A stretch of DNA of 64,000 nucleotides from Phaseolus vulgaris. Lineage: Eukaryota; Streptophyta; Magnoliopsida; Fabales; Fabaceae. This document shows, piece by piece, positions 24,244 through 36,196 of this stretch. A model generated the notes under the pieces. The model made no database searches. It was not told the DNA's origin and saw only the letters and a program-made list of their open reading frames with translations. The stretch covers positions 33,002,886 to 33,066,885 of the forward strand of contig NC_023749.2 of NCBI RefSeq assembly GCF_000499845.2, read 5' to 3'. Position 1 is the stretch's first letter. Each line of letters begins with the position of its first letter. The position numbers were made by a program, and so were the translations under genes.

Positions 24244-25064
24244 TGATCCTGCCTGTTGACGAGAACGTTGGAACCTGCCTCGTCAAACTTGGATCGACGT
24301 GTGCACCGCTTCAAACCTCCATCCTTCTTAAAGATCCACCTCAAGAACCTGCAAAAGAACAGTGCGGCGCCGCTGCGGCCGATCGCACTCCAACGCCCAA
24401 GTCAGTGACCGAACCACCAAATACTAAGAGCAAGAACACTCTAGAACTCTCAAGGAACCGTGCAATGTTCTCTCTCACAGTATGCTCAAGAACTCGCAAG
24501 CGTAAAGAGTATAATCTGAACGTGCGTACCTTAAAAGTTCGTTGAGGAACCCTTAAATACCTGGTCACTTTCTCTCTCCTGGCAGTTACAGACTTGGACA
24601 CGTGGCTCGCATCCAGCTGTACACGTGCCATCATCTGGAGCCTCCTTGACTTGGGCGCTGCTTCTGACTCTCTTTTGGCTAAGTTACTTATGCATGATAC
24701 TGCCCAGCGCATAGCTAACTTGGGAGCGCGATCTCTACTAGAATTGGCGAGTTAGGGTGCCTTCGTACACCTTCCCTGTGGTCTCGCCGGCCGCCTTCAT
24801 AATCTGCACCACCTTCATCTTCGGCGATGTGCTTGCTCTGGCGATCTCCAATCACTTGGTCGCCTGAGTTTACATCTGGCGACTTCATCTTCAACTGGGC
24901 GATCGCCGGTCCTGGTATGCTGGAGATCGGAACACGCCAATTTAATAACTGGCGACTACACGAGCCCCCCGACTTCCTTCCCTTCTGCAAACCTGACGCC
25001 TTGTCAACACGCCTACACTGTAGCTTGATGCCACGTCATCACTTCCGACTACCAGGGCGGTACA
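24244..25064 (-). repeat. 5' LTR of element C (821 bp)
   Basis: It is a full-length family-1 LTR in reverse orientation, with plus-strand ends TGATCCTGCC and GGGCGGTACA. Confidence 0.92.
24552..24627 (-). promoter_or_regulatory. LTR promoter of element C
   Basis: Reading the minus strand, CACGTG at 24627-24622 and 24604-24599 precedes a TATA-like TATTTAAG at 24559-24552. The TATA box is altered relative to TATATAAG in A, B and D. Confidence 0.55.
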
Positions 25065-26808
25065 CAACCTTTTTTGCAATTAAGTGTTTTTCCAACTAAG
25101 TGAAAAACAACCTGTTGTTTTGTCGAATCAATCGGTTGTTTACTCTTAGGAGTTTTTGGAAAAGGTTGAAAGGTGTTTGGTTTGGTTGAATTAACTGTCA
25201 AGCCAAAACAATCAGTTGTTTCGTGATTTCAACCGATTGTTTCTTTGAAAATCCTAACAGAATTCAATTTTGAATGGTGAATTTGTTTTAAATGTTTTCT
25301 AACTGAATACGCTTTTTCATTAATTGCTTTGAGCAATCTTTGGATAATATAAATGGTTTGTTTATGTTTTCAAATAAGCAAGAAACAACTTTGAGAAATT
25401 CAATTTGACAGATTTGATTCTAAGATTTCAAGATTCACATCAAACTTTGGATTTTCAAGAGAGAGTGGAATAGGATTGCAATTGTATTCAATTCAGATAT
25501 TACTGTGATCAGGTGTAATCCTTTCTAAACTTACTGTATTTCTGGTGTTGTGTTGCCAAAGAGTATTGTGTGTTCTTGAGGTGTTTAAGATCAATACTCT
25601 TGGTGTGGTTTGCCAAAGGTAGTGTGTTTCTTGAAGGGTTCAATGACACTACTTTGGTGGTTTGTGTTTTGTAATATGGTTTGAATGCTTAGTGAATTAC
25701 CCAGTGGTATTCTAGGGACTAGATGTAGCTCTTGGTTTAAGAGTGAATCAGTATAAGCTGTTTGTGTGATTCTCCCTTACCCTAAACTCGTTTTAATTCT
25801 GTTTTAAGTTTAACTGATATAAACAACCGATTGTTTCGAAGAAACAACCAATTGTTTTTCTGTATATTGCTGCATAATTGTTTGTGTTCTTGGCTAACTT
25901 GATTCCTGTTCTGGATTTATTTCATTAAAGCTGAAAAAGTTTTCAAAAACCCCTTTTAAACAATTCACCCCCCTCTTGTTTAAGGCCATATATTCTAACA
26001 ACAAGAACAAAAATACACACTGCAACACCCTGTTACAGCATAACTAACCACCAAGAAACCCTATCTTGGCCAACAATGCAATATAGAAAAAACAATTCAC
26101 TAAAGACTGGAACAAATTAACATGAATTATGAAACAAGAAACACAATTGTGTCTCTTAATTTCATAACAGTAGTGAAATATCCTTGGTTTCAACAAGTTG
26201 ATGAACGTTTTGCTCCAAGAAACCTCAAAGACTTTTCAAAAAATAATTTCTCAAAAAATTGATTCGCAAAAACTCTTTCTCAGACGTAAAACTTTTAAAG
26301 TGTATGTGTAACCTTTTCTAATACATTGCAAACCCTTTTTTTTATAGTGAATTAACAATGCATATTTGTTAAAATGGTATAGTTTAGTAAATTCAATCTG
26401 TTGAAAAACTTGAAGTAACTTGTTGATTTTACTTAAAGGAATATAACTTGTATAAAAACTATTTTTTCTCATTTGAAAAGAATTTAAACTGAAAACACTT
26501 CTTAAAAAGCATATTAAAACATGGTTTTCAGTATATAAAACATATTTCAGAAAATGCTACAAATCTTAAGTATTTTCAATCAATTTATCTAAAAACTAAC
26601 ATATTGAAAAATTGTAACTTTTCATAGTTAAAAACAAGTTGAAAAAGATTTTAACCAATTAAAAATTTGTTCTTGGATTCGTCATCTCATAGAGCAAAAT
26701 ATAACTCACAGACACAAGGCATAAAAAAACATGACTACATAGACCTGTAAGGCAGCAGAACACAAGACTTCGTCAAACACATAAGTTGGATCATTGAAAT
26801 GTCAAACA

Positions 26809-28200
26809 TTATCAACTTCTAATCACCAAGTACAAAAATAACACTGGAACAATGAGTTACAATGTCAAAGAAAAAAAAAGAATTTACCACATTTTCTCCC
26901 AACATAAGCACTTTTAAAATAAGCACAAAACAAAACCTTGTTTCAAATCTTGGTAACACAATAATGGGTACAAGAAAATTTTAGAATATAGAGTCAAATG
27001 CTTTACTTATAGATTTGTATATCAATAATAGAAAACAACTTCTGACGCATTTAATCGATTATATTAAGTGTTAATAAATTATTTTATGCAAATTTGTTGA
27101 AATCAACTTCTGCTTTAATAAGTTAAATTAAGTGTTAATCAATTAAATTAGTTCAAAAATTAATATCGAAGCGTATTTAATTGATTATTTTGTTGAGAAT
27201 TCTAAAAACATTAAAATTGTTCTCTGTTTTTATCGATTATTACTAGGATAATTGATTATCTTGTTTTAATCCTCATCAAGAAAAATTTAATTTATTAAAT
27301 CAAAATGTAATCGATTATTTTGCTCTAAAGCATTTTAAAACCATTTTTCTCTTTTAAAAAATATTTTAACTCATTTTATTTTGGTGTTGTGTTGGTCTTA
27401 TGAATACCTGTGTGTGTGAGACTTAGAAAACAATTACTTTGAAAGCTAAAGTGTTCTAAATACATCTACAACATCTTCATCTTCATTCTTCATCACTAGA
27501 ACAGAGGTTTCCTCCTCTTCGTGTTCTTCTCTTTCTCCTCTTAGAGGCCAAAACTCTCATTTCTTTTCCTTAGAGGCTCCCCCTTAGATGAGTATCATCT
27601 TCTTTTAGGCTTGGGTTTGCCTTGCTCTTTCTCCATTTGTCTTCTTTTCTTAAGACAATTTTCCTGAAATTTCTCCCCCTTTTTAAGCATCATTAACAAA
27701 GGGGTGGTGTTTTGAGGGTAGATCATGATGTGAGAAGTGGATCATACAACTATGAATGTCTTTGTTGTGAGTAAAGGATATCAGTATTTCATCAGCATTG
27801 TGCATAATTGAGCATTAGAAGGATAAAAATTGATGTCAACAAAAGGTATGGAAGGAAGGGTGTTGACATATTGGAGAGGTTTCTCTTTTGGTTCAAGACT
27901 ACTCGTATAGTCTACAATGATCTTCAATTTGTTGAATAGAAGTAAGTCATATGAAGTCCAAAGTCATTAAGTTGAAGATGGATGAAGCTTCCTTTCAACA
28001 AGTCTTAGTGTGTGTGTGTGTTTGATGTAGAAAATTGTATTGTTTACTTTGAAGTTAGTGATGATGTTATTAGTGGTCATAGTAGGTTAGAGTAAGTTTA
28101 AGGTGGCCTTTTGCTTCGTGACCTACTTCATATCCTTAACCAAGATGGTAAGATCAAACACACAAAGTTTTTCGAAACTCTTCTATCAACTACCTTAAGT
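26809..28200. other. Retroelement debris, AT-rich
   Basis: It has repeated AATCGATTA words (27050-27330) and a pyrimidine stretch ending TTTCTCCCCCTTTTTAAGC near 27670 that resembles the 3' internal end of legume copia-type elements. A (GT)n run lies near 28008-28022. No intact reading frame is present and element boundaries are not resolved. Confidence 0.4.
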
Positions 28201-29433
28201 TTTCTCAAAATCAGGTTACTGCACAAAAATAAATCTGTTGATTTGTAAAACAATAGGTTTGTTTATGAATTGGTTAATGTTTTTCAAAATTTTGTTAAGG
28301 CACCAAATAGTTTGTTGCAGCCCTTTATTTCTATTAAGATGAGCTGGAAGTGGTTTTAAAATCATCTTGTGTATTTCAGAAAAATAATCCATTTATTTTA
28401 ACTTCAATCTGTTCTTTTTATAACAACTTTCAACTGTTTTTGAAAAACTGTTATAAACTGTTTTCTATATAAAGAGAGGCACATCGCACATAAAAAGAAG
28501 ACATAGTGATCACGTTTTTTAACACAGATCAAAGAGTTTACATTGAGAGACAAAAGCTTTGAATGTTTTCTTGAAAGTTTCTCTTAAAGAAATTCAAGTG
28601 TGCTTGCTCATTGTGTGCCTTGGTCAAAGGTTGAGGTTTTGTCATTGTTGAACTGTAGAAAAGTGTTGTTGTTTTAGGTTTCTTGCATCTTCTTTTCAAG
28701 TGCTTTGTTTCCTTCATCATTCTTGTGTAAAGGTAGTTGGTTAGACACTTCTTGATAGGGTTTCTTGGAGTGTTCTTACTATTGAAATAGAGTTTTTCAG
28801 CATTGTGTGTGCCTTGTTCTTGAACGATTCAAGAATCACAAGGTTTTGTAATTTGATTTGAACTGTTTAGTGGATTTCACCTTGGTGTAAGGTGAGATTG
28901 GATGCAACTCTTGATGAGTGAACCAGTATAAACTGTGTTCATCTTTCTTCTCAATCCCTGCACTCGTTTTCTGCATAATTTTGTAATCTGCCAGAAAATA
29001 AATCTGTTGAATCAAAATTAAATATGTTCTTTTTGGGCTTGTTCATATTGTTCTTCAAATAATAAGTTCTTTATTGTTTATAAATATCTGAATCTGTGTT
29101 TTGGTTGTTTAAAGAGAGTAATAAATCTTTAAATTAACTCTTTTCAAGATTCATATTCTCTTCAAGATTGCTTGTTAAAGATTCAAGGTTTAATTTCTGG
29201 GTGTAAATCTTGTTGTAGTAAAAGAGCCTACACTATTCTGGAAAAACTATCTTTTTCAAGCTAATCTTATTAAGGTTATGGAGTTGAAAAAGTAATGAGA
29301 AAATAAATTTGTTCTTATAAAATCAATCTTTTTTTTTTCTCAGGATTACAGGAAAACAGTTTCTATTTGCGAAAATTTAATAAGCTCAATTCACTCTCCC
29401 CCCTCTTGAACTTAGACACAAATAGACCCAACA
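28200..29433 (-). mobile_element. LTR I (partial boundaries), minus orientation
   Basis: The right end is clear: in reverse complement it starts TGTTGGGTCTATTTGTG and continues GTTCAAGAGGGGGGAG, the start pattern of LTR H. The landmark ACTCTTGATGAGTGAACC is at about 28909. The left end could not be fixed by eye, so the start given is approximate. Confidence 0.45.
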
Positions 29434-29509
29434 GATTATTCTATAAGACTCATTGTCTTCTGAGCCCTTTTTCAAACGTTTGATGTCCCATTATTTGTAT
29501 GGTGCACAC

Positions 29510-30804
29510 TGATGACTTCTTACGGCAAGTGCATTGCGTCGTCAGAAGTAATAATGTGTCCCTAAGGACGAATATCAATGCCACAAGAAATAGTTGAATA
29601 ATAAAGTAAAATGTTAACTAAATATAAAACAAAACAATAAAAAAAAGTGTGTTGAAAGTGGTTGTGTTGACAATGATTAATCAGAAAACAAAACAAAGAA
29701 TTGGTTGCTTCAAGTTGAAAAAATAGGGATTAGGTTTCATCTTTCTCACTCTTATGTATTTTGATTAGCATGGTAACATTATGTTCTTTGATTGATATTG
29801 ATGCCCATAGAAAATTCATTTAAAACGATTCCTCACATATAAAATTATTAAGATGCTTCCTAAATATCGATTCCTCGCATATTTATAAAAACATCATAGA
29901 GTCACGCTTAAACGATAATAACAATTAACATTTCAAGTCAATTCCTAGCACTCAAATATGTTAAGTATTATTTTTTAGGTCAAAACCATAAAAAATACTT
30001 TCCACTTAGATTTAAGATTCTATGATCAAGAATTAGAAACAAAACAACAATACTAATAATCAATCAATAACATAATATTATATCATATTTAAATATCACC
30101 TCAATACATGAGAGTTCGAACAGATTACTCCCAATCTCAAAGGATAGAATTATCCATTCATGATGACTATTACACGCAAGGATGACATGAAAAGAAGATC
30201 CAAAATGTTTACCCTTGACGGATTCCTCCTCTAATGTTTCCTACTCCTTCTATTCTCCCAATTGGATTACCAATCACTCAATGGTGTTTTCCTCTCAATC
30301 TGGCACATTAGGGTCGAACCTCAAACCCCTTATTTAACCTAATTTACTAGGGTTAGGTGGCTTCCTGCATCACATTGATGGGCTTGTTGATTAAAACATA
30401 AAATGGACCAATGCTTGTGACGTTTTCTTTCTCAAGAGAGATGTAGCTCGCTCAAGCGAGAAAGGTGTCGATTTTGTTGTTGTTCCCGAAGCATTCTCGC
30501 TCAAGTGAGAATGGGTCCGCTGCTGAGTTGGATTTTTTTGCGCTTTTTGTGCGTTCCGGGCCTTCTAGCTTTCTCCATATAGCTTATATTATTCCTTTTA
30601 GCCTAATCATCTCCATTATTCCCTAAAAACCTGAAATTAACACGAAATTTGGGAATAAAATGCTCTTATTCAAATTAAGATCATAAAATATGTAAAAAGG
30701 TATAAATTTATAAATTAGGAATTATTTTATATGTATTTTAGCAATTAATACTCATAAGTGCCTATATTTTAATATGAAATATTACTTAAATTAGACACTT
30801 ATCA
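29510..30804 (-). repeat. 3' LTR of element F (1295 bp)
   Basis: Its reverse complement starts TGATAAGTGTCTAATTT and ends GAAGTCATCA. It contains CTCGCTCAAGCGAGAAAGG near 30448 and aligns with 45655-47935 apart from the insertion there. Confidence 0.85.
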
Positions 30805-30820
30805 ACTCTCCCCAAATTAG
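30805..30820 (-). promoter_or_regulatory. Polypurine tract of element F
   Basis: The minus strand reads CTAATTTGGGGAGAGT directly before the LTR start TGATAAG. Confidence 0.65.
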
Positions 30821-32173
30821 AATCTTGTTTGTCCTCAAGCAAAGTAAAGGAATTTATTTGAATCTAAATATCAAAACAGTTAAATTCACTAGACAACAGA
30901 TCAAATTAGAAACTTATGATGCTTCCAAATTCAAATATAGAAAAATATAGACACAATCAACTTCCCAGATAAAATCAAAACAAATAAATGACAATTCATC
31001 AAGGAATTTCTTCTCATATGCTCACAGGTAAGTGTTTTTTTCTATTTTCACTGAATCATAACAAATCACACTTGCTCTTCATTTCATCTTCAACTCACAA
31101 ACATATTAGAAACATGATTCTCGAGGTCTTTTCCAGGGTTGTAATAAGGTTGGATTTCCAAAAAAAAATATTAGGTTTTTCAGATAACAAAATGTGCATC
31201 TTAAAGAAGAAGAACATACCTACAATCCAAATATAACACATATGTGTTATCTAATCACCATTTTCTTTTGACTTCACACTTTTCCTCATTTTCTTTCTAT
31301 CTTTTCATGATTTTCAACATGATTTTTTTTTCTCTTTCTTTTTATTTTTCTTTTTCTTTTTTTTTTCTCGTTAATAGGAGTAAATTCTTCCTATTTTCAA
31401 CTTTTTTAGCTTTCAAAATTTATAACCAACCATTCCCTTTTCTATATTTATTGCATCTATGTTCTCCTTCCTTAAACATGCCAAAGGGTAGAAAAATATA
31501 ACATTAAAGGTTTAGAGTGCAATAATAACAAAAATTCTTGGCTTAAAGGGTTAAAAAAGGTAATTCTAATAAGATAAAGATTGGCTATTTGGCCCTGGGT
31601 ACCTATTTAACGCAAATGCCTCAATCATCTTCATGCTCTTTTATGATGTAACAAAAATAAAAATAAAGCAAGCACAATTGTCACTTCATTAGTAAAATTC
31701 TCAAAACTATTTAAGGTTCACACACTCATTGGTTTAATTGGCCTCATTCCTTTTTGTTTTGTCATTCTCTGTCCTAAACAATCATCCTGTTAAATTTTCA
31801 TGTATCACAATTTCAACTACATTTAAATAGGGATTCAATCATATTTTCTTTTCTAACATGTGTATAGTTCGTCTCACTATTTAATATTTAAACACAATTT
31901 TTTTTTCACAATTCAAAATTAATATTCTAGTTCTTTTTTATTTGAGAAAAATAAAACTAGAAAATTACTCAACAATTAAAATAAAAATGAAATTTATTAA
32001 ATGAAAATAATTCAAGACATAAAACTAAAAAAGTAGCAAAAATAACAAAGTTATTCAAAATACAAAATAAGCAAATAAAACAAACTAAGAAAATAAAACA
32101 AAAAAATAATAATTGAAAAATAAAATAAATAAAAAACCTAAACAGGAAAATAAAGCAAAACCCAAATAACTGA
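30821..32173. other. 3' non-coding internal region of element F
   Basis: It is AT-rich and ends in an A-rich stretch (31970-32165). Short open frames only. It continues at 44250 after element D. Confidence 0.55.
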
Positions 32174-32965
32174 TGATCCTGCCTGTTGACCGGAGCGCTG
32201 GAGAATGCCTCGTCAAAGGATCGACGTGCGCGCCGCTTCTCACTTCCGTTCCTCCTCTGGATCTATCTCAAGAACCTGCAAAGAAACGATACGGCGCCGC
32301 TGCGGCCGATCGCACTCCGACGCTCAAGTCAGTGGCGGTATCACCAAATACTAAGAACTGGAACCGTGCAAATCTCTCTCACAAACAGCTCTGTCTCTCG
32401 CAAGCGTAAAGTGTATGAACTGAACGTGCGTACCTTAGGAAATCTGTTAGGAACTCTTATATACCTGGTGATTTTCTCTCTCCTGGCAGTTACTGACTTG
32501 GACACGTGGCTCGTATCCAACCGTACACGTGCCATCATCTGGAGGCTCCCTGACTTGGTGCTACTTCTACTCTCATTTTGGCTAAGTTACCTATGCATGG
32601 TGCTGCCCAGTGCATAGCTAACTCAGGAGTGCGATCCCTACTGAAACTGGCGAGGTAGGGCCTTCATACACCTTCCCTGTGGTCTCGCCGGCCGCCTTCA
32701 TAATCTGCTTTTCCTTTAACTTCGGCGATGTGCTTGTTCTGGCGATCTCCGACTGCCTGGTCGTCTGAGTCTGCATCTGGCGACTTCGTCCTCAACCTGG
32801 CGATCGCCTATTCTGGTAAGCTAGAGATCGGAACACGCCAACTTAACTATGGGCGACTACACGTGCCTCCTGACTTCCTTCTCAACTGTCAACCTGGCGC
32901 CTTGTCAACACGCCTACACTGTAACAGGATGCCACGTCATCGCATCCGGCCACCAGGGCGGTACA
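32174..32965 (-). repeat. 3' LTR of element D (792 bp)
   Basis: Plus-strand ends are TGATCCTGCC and GGGCGGTACA. Differences from the other LTR were seen near 32565, 32764 and 32888. Confidence 0.95.
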
Positions 32966-32992
32966 CAAGCCCCCCAGTCTTAAGCGAAGACT
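32966..32992 (-). promoter_or_regulatory. Polypurine tract and hairpin of element D
   Basis: The minus strand reads AAGACTGGGGGGCTTG up to the LTR. An AGTCTT/AAGACT inverted repeat overlaps its upstream edge, as in A and E. Confidence 0.8.
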
Positions 32993-33116
32993 TGTCTAGC
33001 GAAAAGACTGAAAAAGCCTTCGTTAACACCGGTCTACGTGGCATGGGCGCAGAATTCCAAGCGGTAGTACTTTCTGCTGCTCTGACGCTCCACCAAACTC
33101 TTCGCGCATCATTCGA

Positions 33117-33122
33117 CACGTG
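33117..33122. promoter_or_regulatory. G-box upstream of antisense gene D
   Basis: CACGTG lies about 60 bases before a pyrimidine-rich leader (33180-33320). No TATA box is obvious. It is at the same relative place as 4857-4862 in A. Confidence 0.4.
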
Positions 33123-33179
33123 GCTCTCATCAACGGCCATCTTCATCTGTCGTTAGCGCTTCCCCAAACCGTTCGAAAA

Positions 33180-33561
33180 CCCTTAAACCCCTTACGCTCC
33201 TACTGTTCCATCACTTTCTTCACACTTGCATACACTCTCCTTCTCTTCTGCGAAAGCTCTCGACGTTCCTCGACGCTCTAGATCACCAACTCCCCTTAAC
33301 ATTCTCCCGATCATCGAAAGGTAACTACTTTCCTTCATCTGCTGGGTTTTCTTGCATTTTCACCGATTTGCATCATCCTATAACTGTCTGGTGCATACGT
33401 TGTGGGCTGTTTTTCCATTTCTCCTTCTGCGTGACTTAGGGCTTTGCCGATTGTCGCAACGAACTCACATTCGTTCGTCTTTCACCTTCCATTCATGATT
33501 GAGTCAGCCTTCGTAACCCTCCTGATCATTTTTCCTTCCTCCTTCGTTTGCAGTTGGTACC
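33180..33561 (+). promoter_or_regulatory. Leader of the antisense gene with a predicted 5'-UTR intron
   Basis: A CT-rich leader is followed by donor AAAG|GTAACT (intron starts 33321) and acceptor TTTGCAG (ends 33553), eight bases before the ATG at 33562. The predicted intron is 233 bases. A has the same donor and acceptor (4658-4427, 232 bases), and E keeps a comparable donor near 61035. Leader introns often raise expression in plants. Transcription itself is inferred. Confidence 0.6.
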
Positions 33562-36196
33562 ATGACTCGCACGAAGATCACCCCGAACCCCCCTCCGTCA
33601 GCGCGAAACCCCCCTTCACAAGCACACGACTCTTCGCAAGTTCGTGGTGCTCCCTCATCGCAGGCTGTGAGGCCCGCGTCTTCTCAAACCACTCTGGCCC
33701 AGGCGACTCCACCAAACGCTGGAGGAGCCCCCACCCCACTGCCAGACTTCAAGAAGTTATACTCATGGGCTAACTCAACCCTCTTAAAGGAAACGTCGTC
33801 GGTGAACACCGCGGGAGCGGTTCTGCGATTGACCAATGGGGACGAGGCCCACCAATCATTCCACAAGGAGCACGATGAGAGAATGATGGTGCTGCCTTGC
33901 CCAGCCACCCTGCCAGTGTGCGTAGATGATAAAGTGAGCGCCGACGGGCCCTTCTGCTTCGTCTACACCACTCTCTTCAAGAAAGTTAAACTCAGGTTCC
34001 CTCTCACTCGATTTGAGAGGGAACTCTTAACCGAGCTCAATATCGCTGCCGCCCAGCTTCACCCCAACAGCTGGGCGTTCGTCCGAGCTTTTGAGGTAAC
34101 GTGCGCCCACCTGGGGTTGCCTGCGTCAGTGGACGTATTTTTGTTTCTGTTTGAGGCCAAACACCCAGGCGATCGCCTGTGGGTCAGTCTGAACGCCATT
34201 GCTGGGAGATCCATCTTCACCATCTTCCAGCAGTCGTATAAGGATTGGAAGGGGAAGTTCATCCAGGTCCGCGCAAACGACAAAGACCCTTCCCTTCTCG
34301 ACGGTTTCCCCTTGTACTGGGTGGACAAGGGGAAAAAAGAGTCCAAGAGCTGCTTCAGGAGGCCTAGAAGTCCTGATAGCATGGGAGCTTTGGACAGAGA
34401 CCTTTGTCTCTTCTGGAAGAGGGTGGCGGATGCCCACATAACATTCTTGACCCCCACCCTGATTTCCTTCGAGTTCTTTGAGGACCAGTTGGAATTTCAA
34501 ATAGGTTAGGACGCTACATCTTTGTCTTGTCATTGCTTCCGATATTGTTTCTGGGCGTCTTGTGCAATACACACAAGACTTTGGTTTTATCTTTTCTGCA
34601 TATGCCTGCTTTGCTGTCTTATTGTCTTGTATACTTACCCCTTTCTCCTTTGAGCTAACTTACGCACTTTCATTTCATGCAGACACCATGTTGGGTAAGA
34701 ACATGCTCGCCGATTTAAAGGCGCTCGCCCGCAATCATGGGTTGGCGACCGGCTCCCAGACGGTTCCCAACTCAGCGGTCGAGAAGGCCATCATCCAGGG
34801 GCGATCACCGCCTAAGGCGCCCGCCCAACGAAAGAAACTGGTCCTTAAGAGGCCAAAGCGGAAGGCCCCCCAAGTTGTCCAAGAGGATGAGGAAGAGGAC
34901 GACGAGGTCACTGAGGATGGCCTCGTTACAAAGAGGAAAAGGGTGGCACCACCCTCTCCACCTGCCCCACCCCCTCTTCCAGCTTCAACACCACCGTCAA
35001 CACCTGCCCCTCCTCCCTCATCGCCAACGCCACGAGCCCCTTCACCACCAGTCCAAGCAGTCCCATTGGCCACTGCGCCGCCTGCAACTGAGGCCCAAGA
35101 GCCAAACTTCTTAGAGGACCCCCCGAGCGCCTCCACTCCACATATATCAGTAGGAGGGGGCCCTCCTTCCAACACCTCAGCTGCAGGAGTCGTTCCAATC
35201 GGGGATGAGGCCGCTCACACCTCTCCAATCCTAATCACCGAGTCCCCGATTGCGTCGCCGCGCCAAGAAGCAAACACCGAAAATATTGCTAAGGAAGGCG
35301 GCGACGAGAACCCTCAACAAGCCCCCCTGGCGCCTCTCCAAGCTGCAAATCTTTCTCTCGAGGTCACGAGGATGTGGGAACCTCTGACTGCTAAGCTCAA
35401 AACCATTGCAGAGGATATCCCATCAATCATAACGAGAGCTGTGGAGAGCTCCACCAGGCGGCTACAGGATGACATCTACAACCTCAAGACCGAGAACAGC
35501 ACAATGAAGGTCGAGGTGGAGAAGGTGTCATTCAGCCTAACGCTCGCGGAAATGGAACATTCTCGAGTGGAGGATGCCCTAAACACCGAGCTTAGGCTTG
35601 CGCGCAAGGAAGCTGTTGACCTTCGCCGCAAAGTCCATGAACTTGCCCAAGAAAAGGTCGAACTCGAAAGCCGAATCGTGCCTCTGCGTACCAAGGCGAG
35701 CAACCTGGAGGCTCAAATTCAAGCCAATGCCGACAAGGTACAGAAGCTGGAGCAAAGGTCGATCGACCGTGAGAAGCTACTTGGGCAAGTAGAGAAAGCA
35801 AGAGACGACGCCATGGCTGATCTCTCCGAGGCAAACAAAGAGAAGGTGAAGATGGTTGCCGAGTTGGCCCAGGCTCAAACAGAATCTAAGAAGGTGGCTG
35901 ACGACCTTCTTCAAGCTCAAGAGACCAACAAACAACTCCAAAAACAGGTCGAAGAGCTGGAGCAGCAGAACAAGGAGCTTAAGCAGCAGGTTGAAGGATT
36001 TCAGAAGCAAATCGAAGAACTTAAGCTAAGCTCTGCTCAGATTCTGGTTGCTGGGTTTGATGCCGCTCGAGAACAGTTTGCATGCCTCTTCCCTGATCTT
36101 GACCTTAGCATGGTGTCGTTAGACAACGAAGTGGTAGATGGGAAGGTCGTTCCCGCCGAAGGCTCAACCAACTCTACCCCATCTGCCTCTTTATGA
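33562..36196 (+). CDS. Intact two-exon antisense gene of element D (818 aa): gypsy-type transposon domain plus coiled coil
   Basis: Exon 1 is 33562-34504 and exon 2 is 34683-36196. The intron (34505-34682, 178 bases) has GTTAGG donor, a CTAAC branch-like site at 34655-34659 and GCAG acceptor, phase 1. Splicing gives 818 residues. Residues 1-60 are Pro/Ser/Thr-rich. About 65-315 form the domain with QLHPNSW (165-171), which I match from memory to Pfam PF04195 'putative gypsy type transposon'. Basic clusters (364-375, 398-401) flank an acidic run and could be a nuclear signal. Residues ~403-440 are Pro-rich, ~545-775 a heptad-like coiled coil, and the C-terminus ends near VDGKVVP. It is transcribed towards pol. 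Molecular function is unknown. Grande-type elements are known to carry an opposite-strand gene downstream of pol, so this may be a relative. Confidence 0.85.

Larger units (their letters stand above)
14174..25064 (-). mobile_element. Element C: family-1 Tat retrotransposon, decayed, nested in LTR G
   Basis: On the minus strand the order is 5' LTR (25064-24244), PBS (24240-24224), gag-pol (23832-18393), hairpin array, antisense gene on the + strand, and a truncated 3' LTR (14174-about 14656). Flanks AAACC (14169-14173) and CAACC (25065-25069) match at 4 of 5. Over the shared part the two LTRs differ at about five positions in about 480 by eye. A deletion removed the PPT, the rest of the 3' LTR and the start of the antisense gene. 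Confidence 0.9.
14023..26000 (-). mobile_element. Solo LTR G, interrupted by element C
   Basis: In reverse complement it starts TGTTAGAATATATGGCC, and its plus-strand left end is TGTTGATTAAGTG. A perfect 5-base TSD ACAAG lies at 14018-14022 and 26001-26005. Excluding C it is about 1.08 kb, close to the solo LTR at 45958-47083 (1126 bp), with which it aligns end to end. It carries AAACAACCGATTGTTT-type palindromes at 25200-25250 and 25826-25856. Confidence 0.85.
13311..26808 (+). mobile_element. LTR H, interrupted by solo LTR G and element C
   Basis: It starts TGTTGAAATAAAGGG, has GTTCAAGAGGAGGGTGAAT near its start and GAGCTACATCTAG at about 13929. It is broken at 14022 and resumes at 26006. 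A likely end is GTCAAACA at 26808, with flanks TTATG (13306-13310) and TTATC (26809-26813) matching at 4 of 5. Without the nested insertions it is about 1.5 kb. The left boundary is firmer than the right. Confidence 0.5.

Noticed and set aside
31244..31501. Phe-rich 85-codon ORF
   Set aside because: Low-complexity pyrimidine-rich tract in the non-coding region of element F.
32186..32617. 143-codon ORF in the D LTR, repeated at 43470-43901
   Set aside because: It is duplicated only because both LTRs are near identical. The frame is broken in the A, B and C LTRs.
34562..34682. N-terminal extension of the exon-2 ORF, hydrophobic, looking like a signal peptide or membrane segment
   Set aside because: It is translated intron. 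The GT/AG intron joins exon 1 to residue Asp315 in frame, and the stretch is not conserved as protein in A or C.
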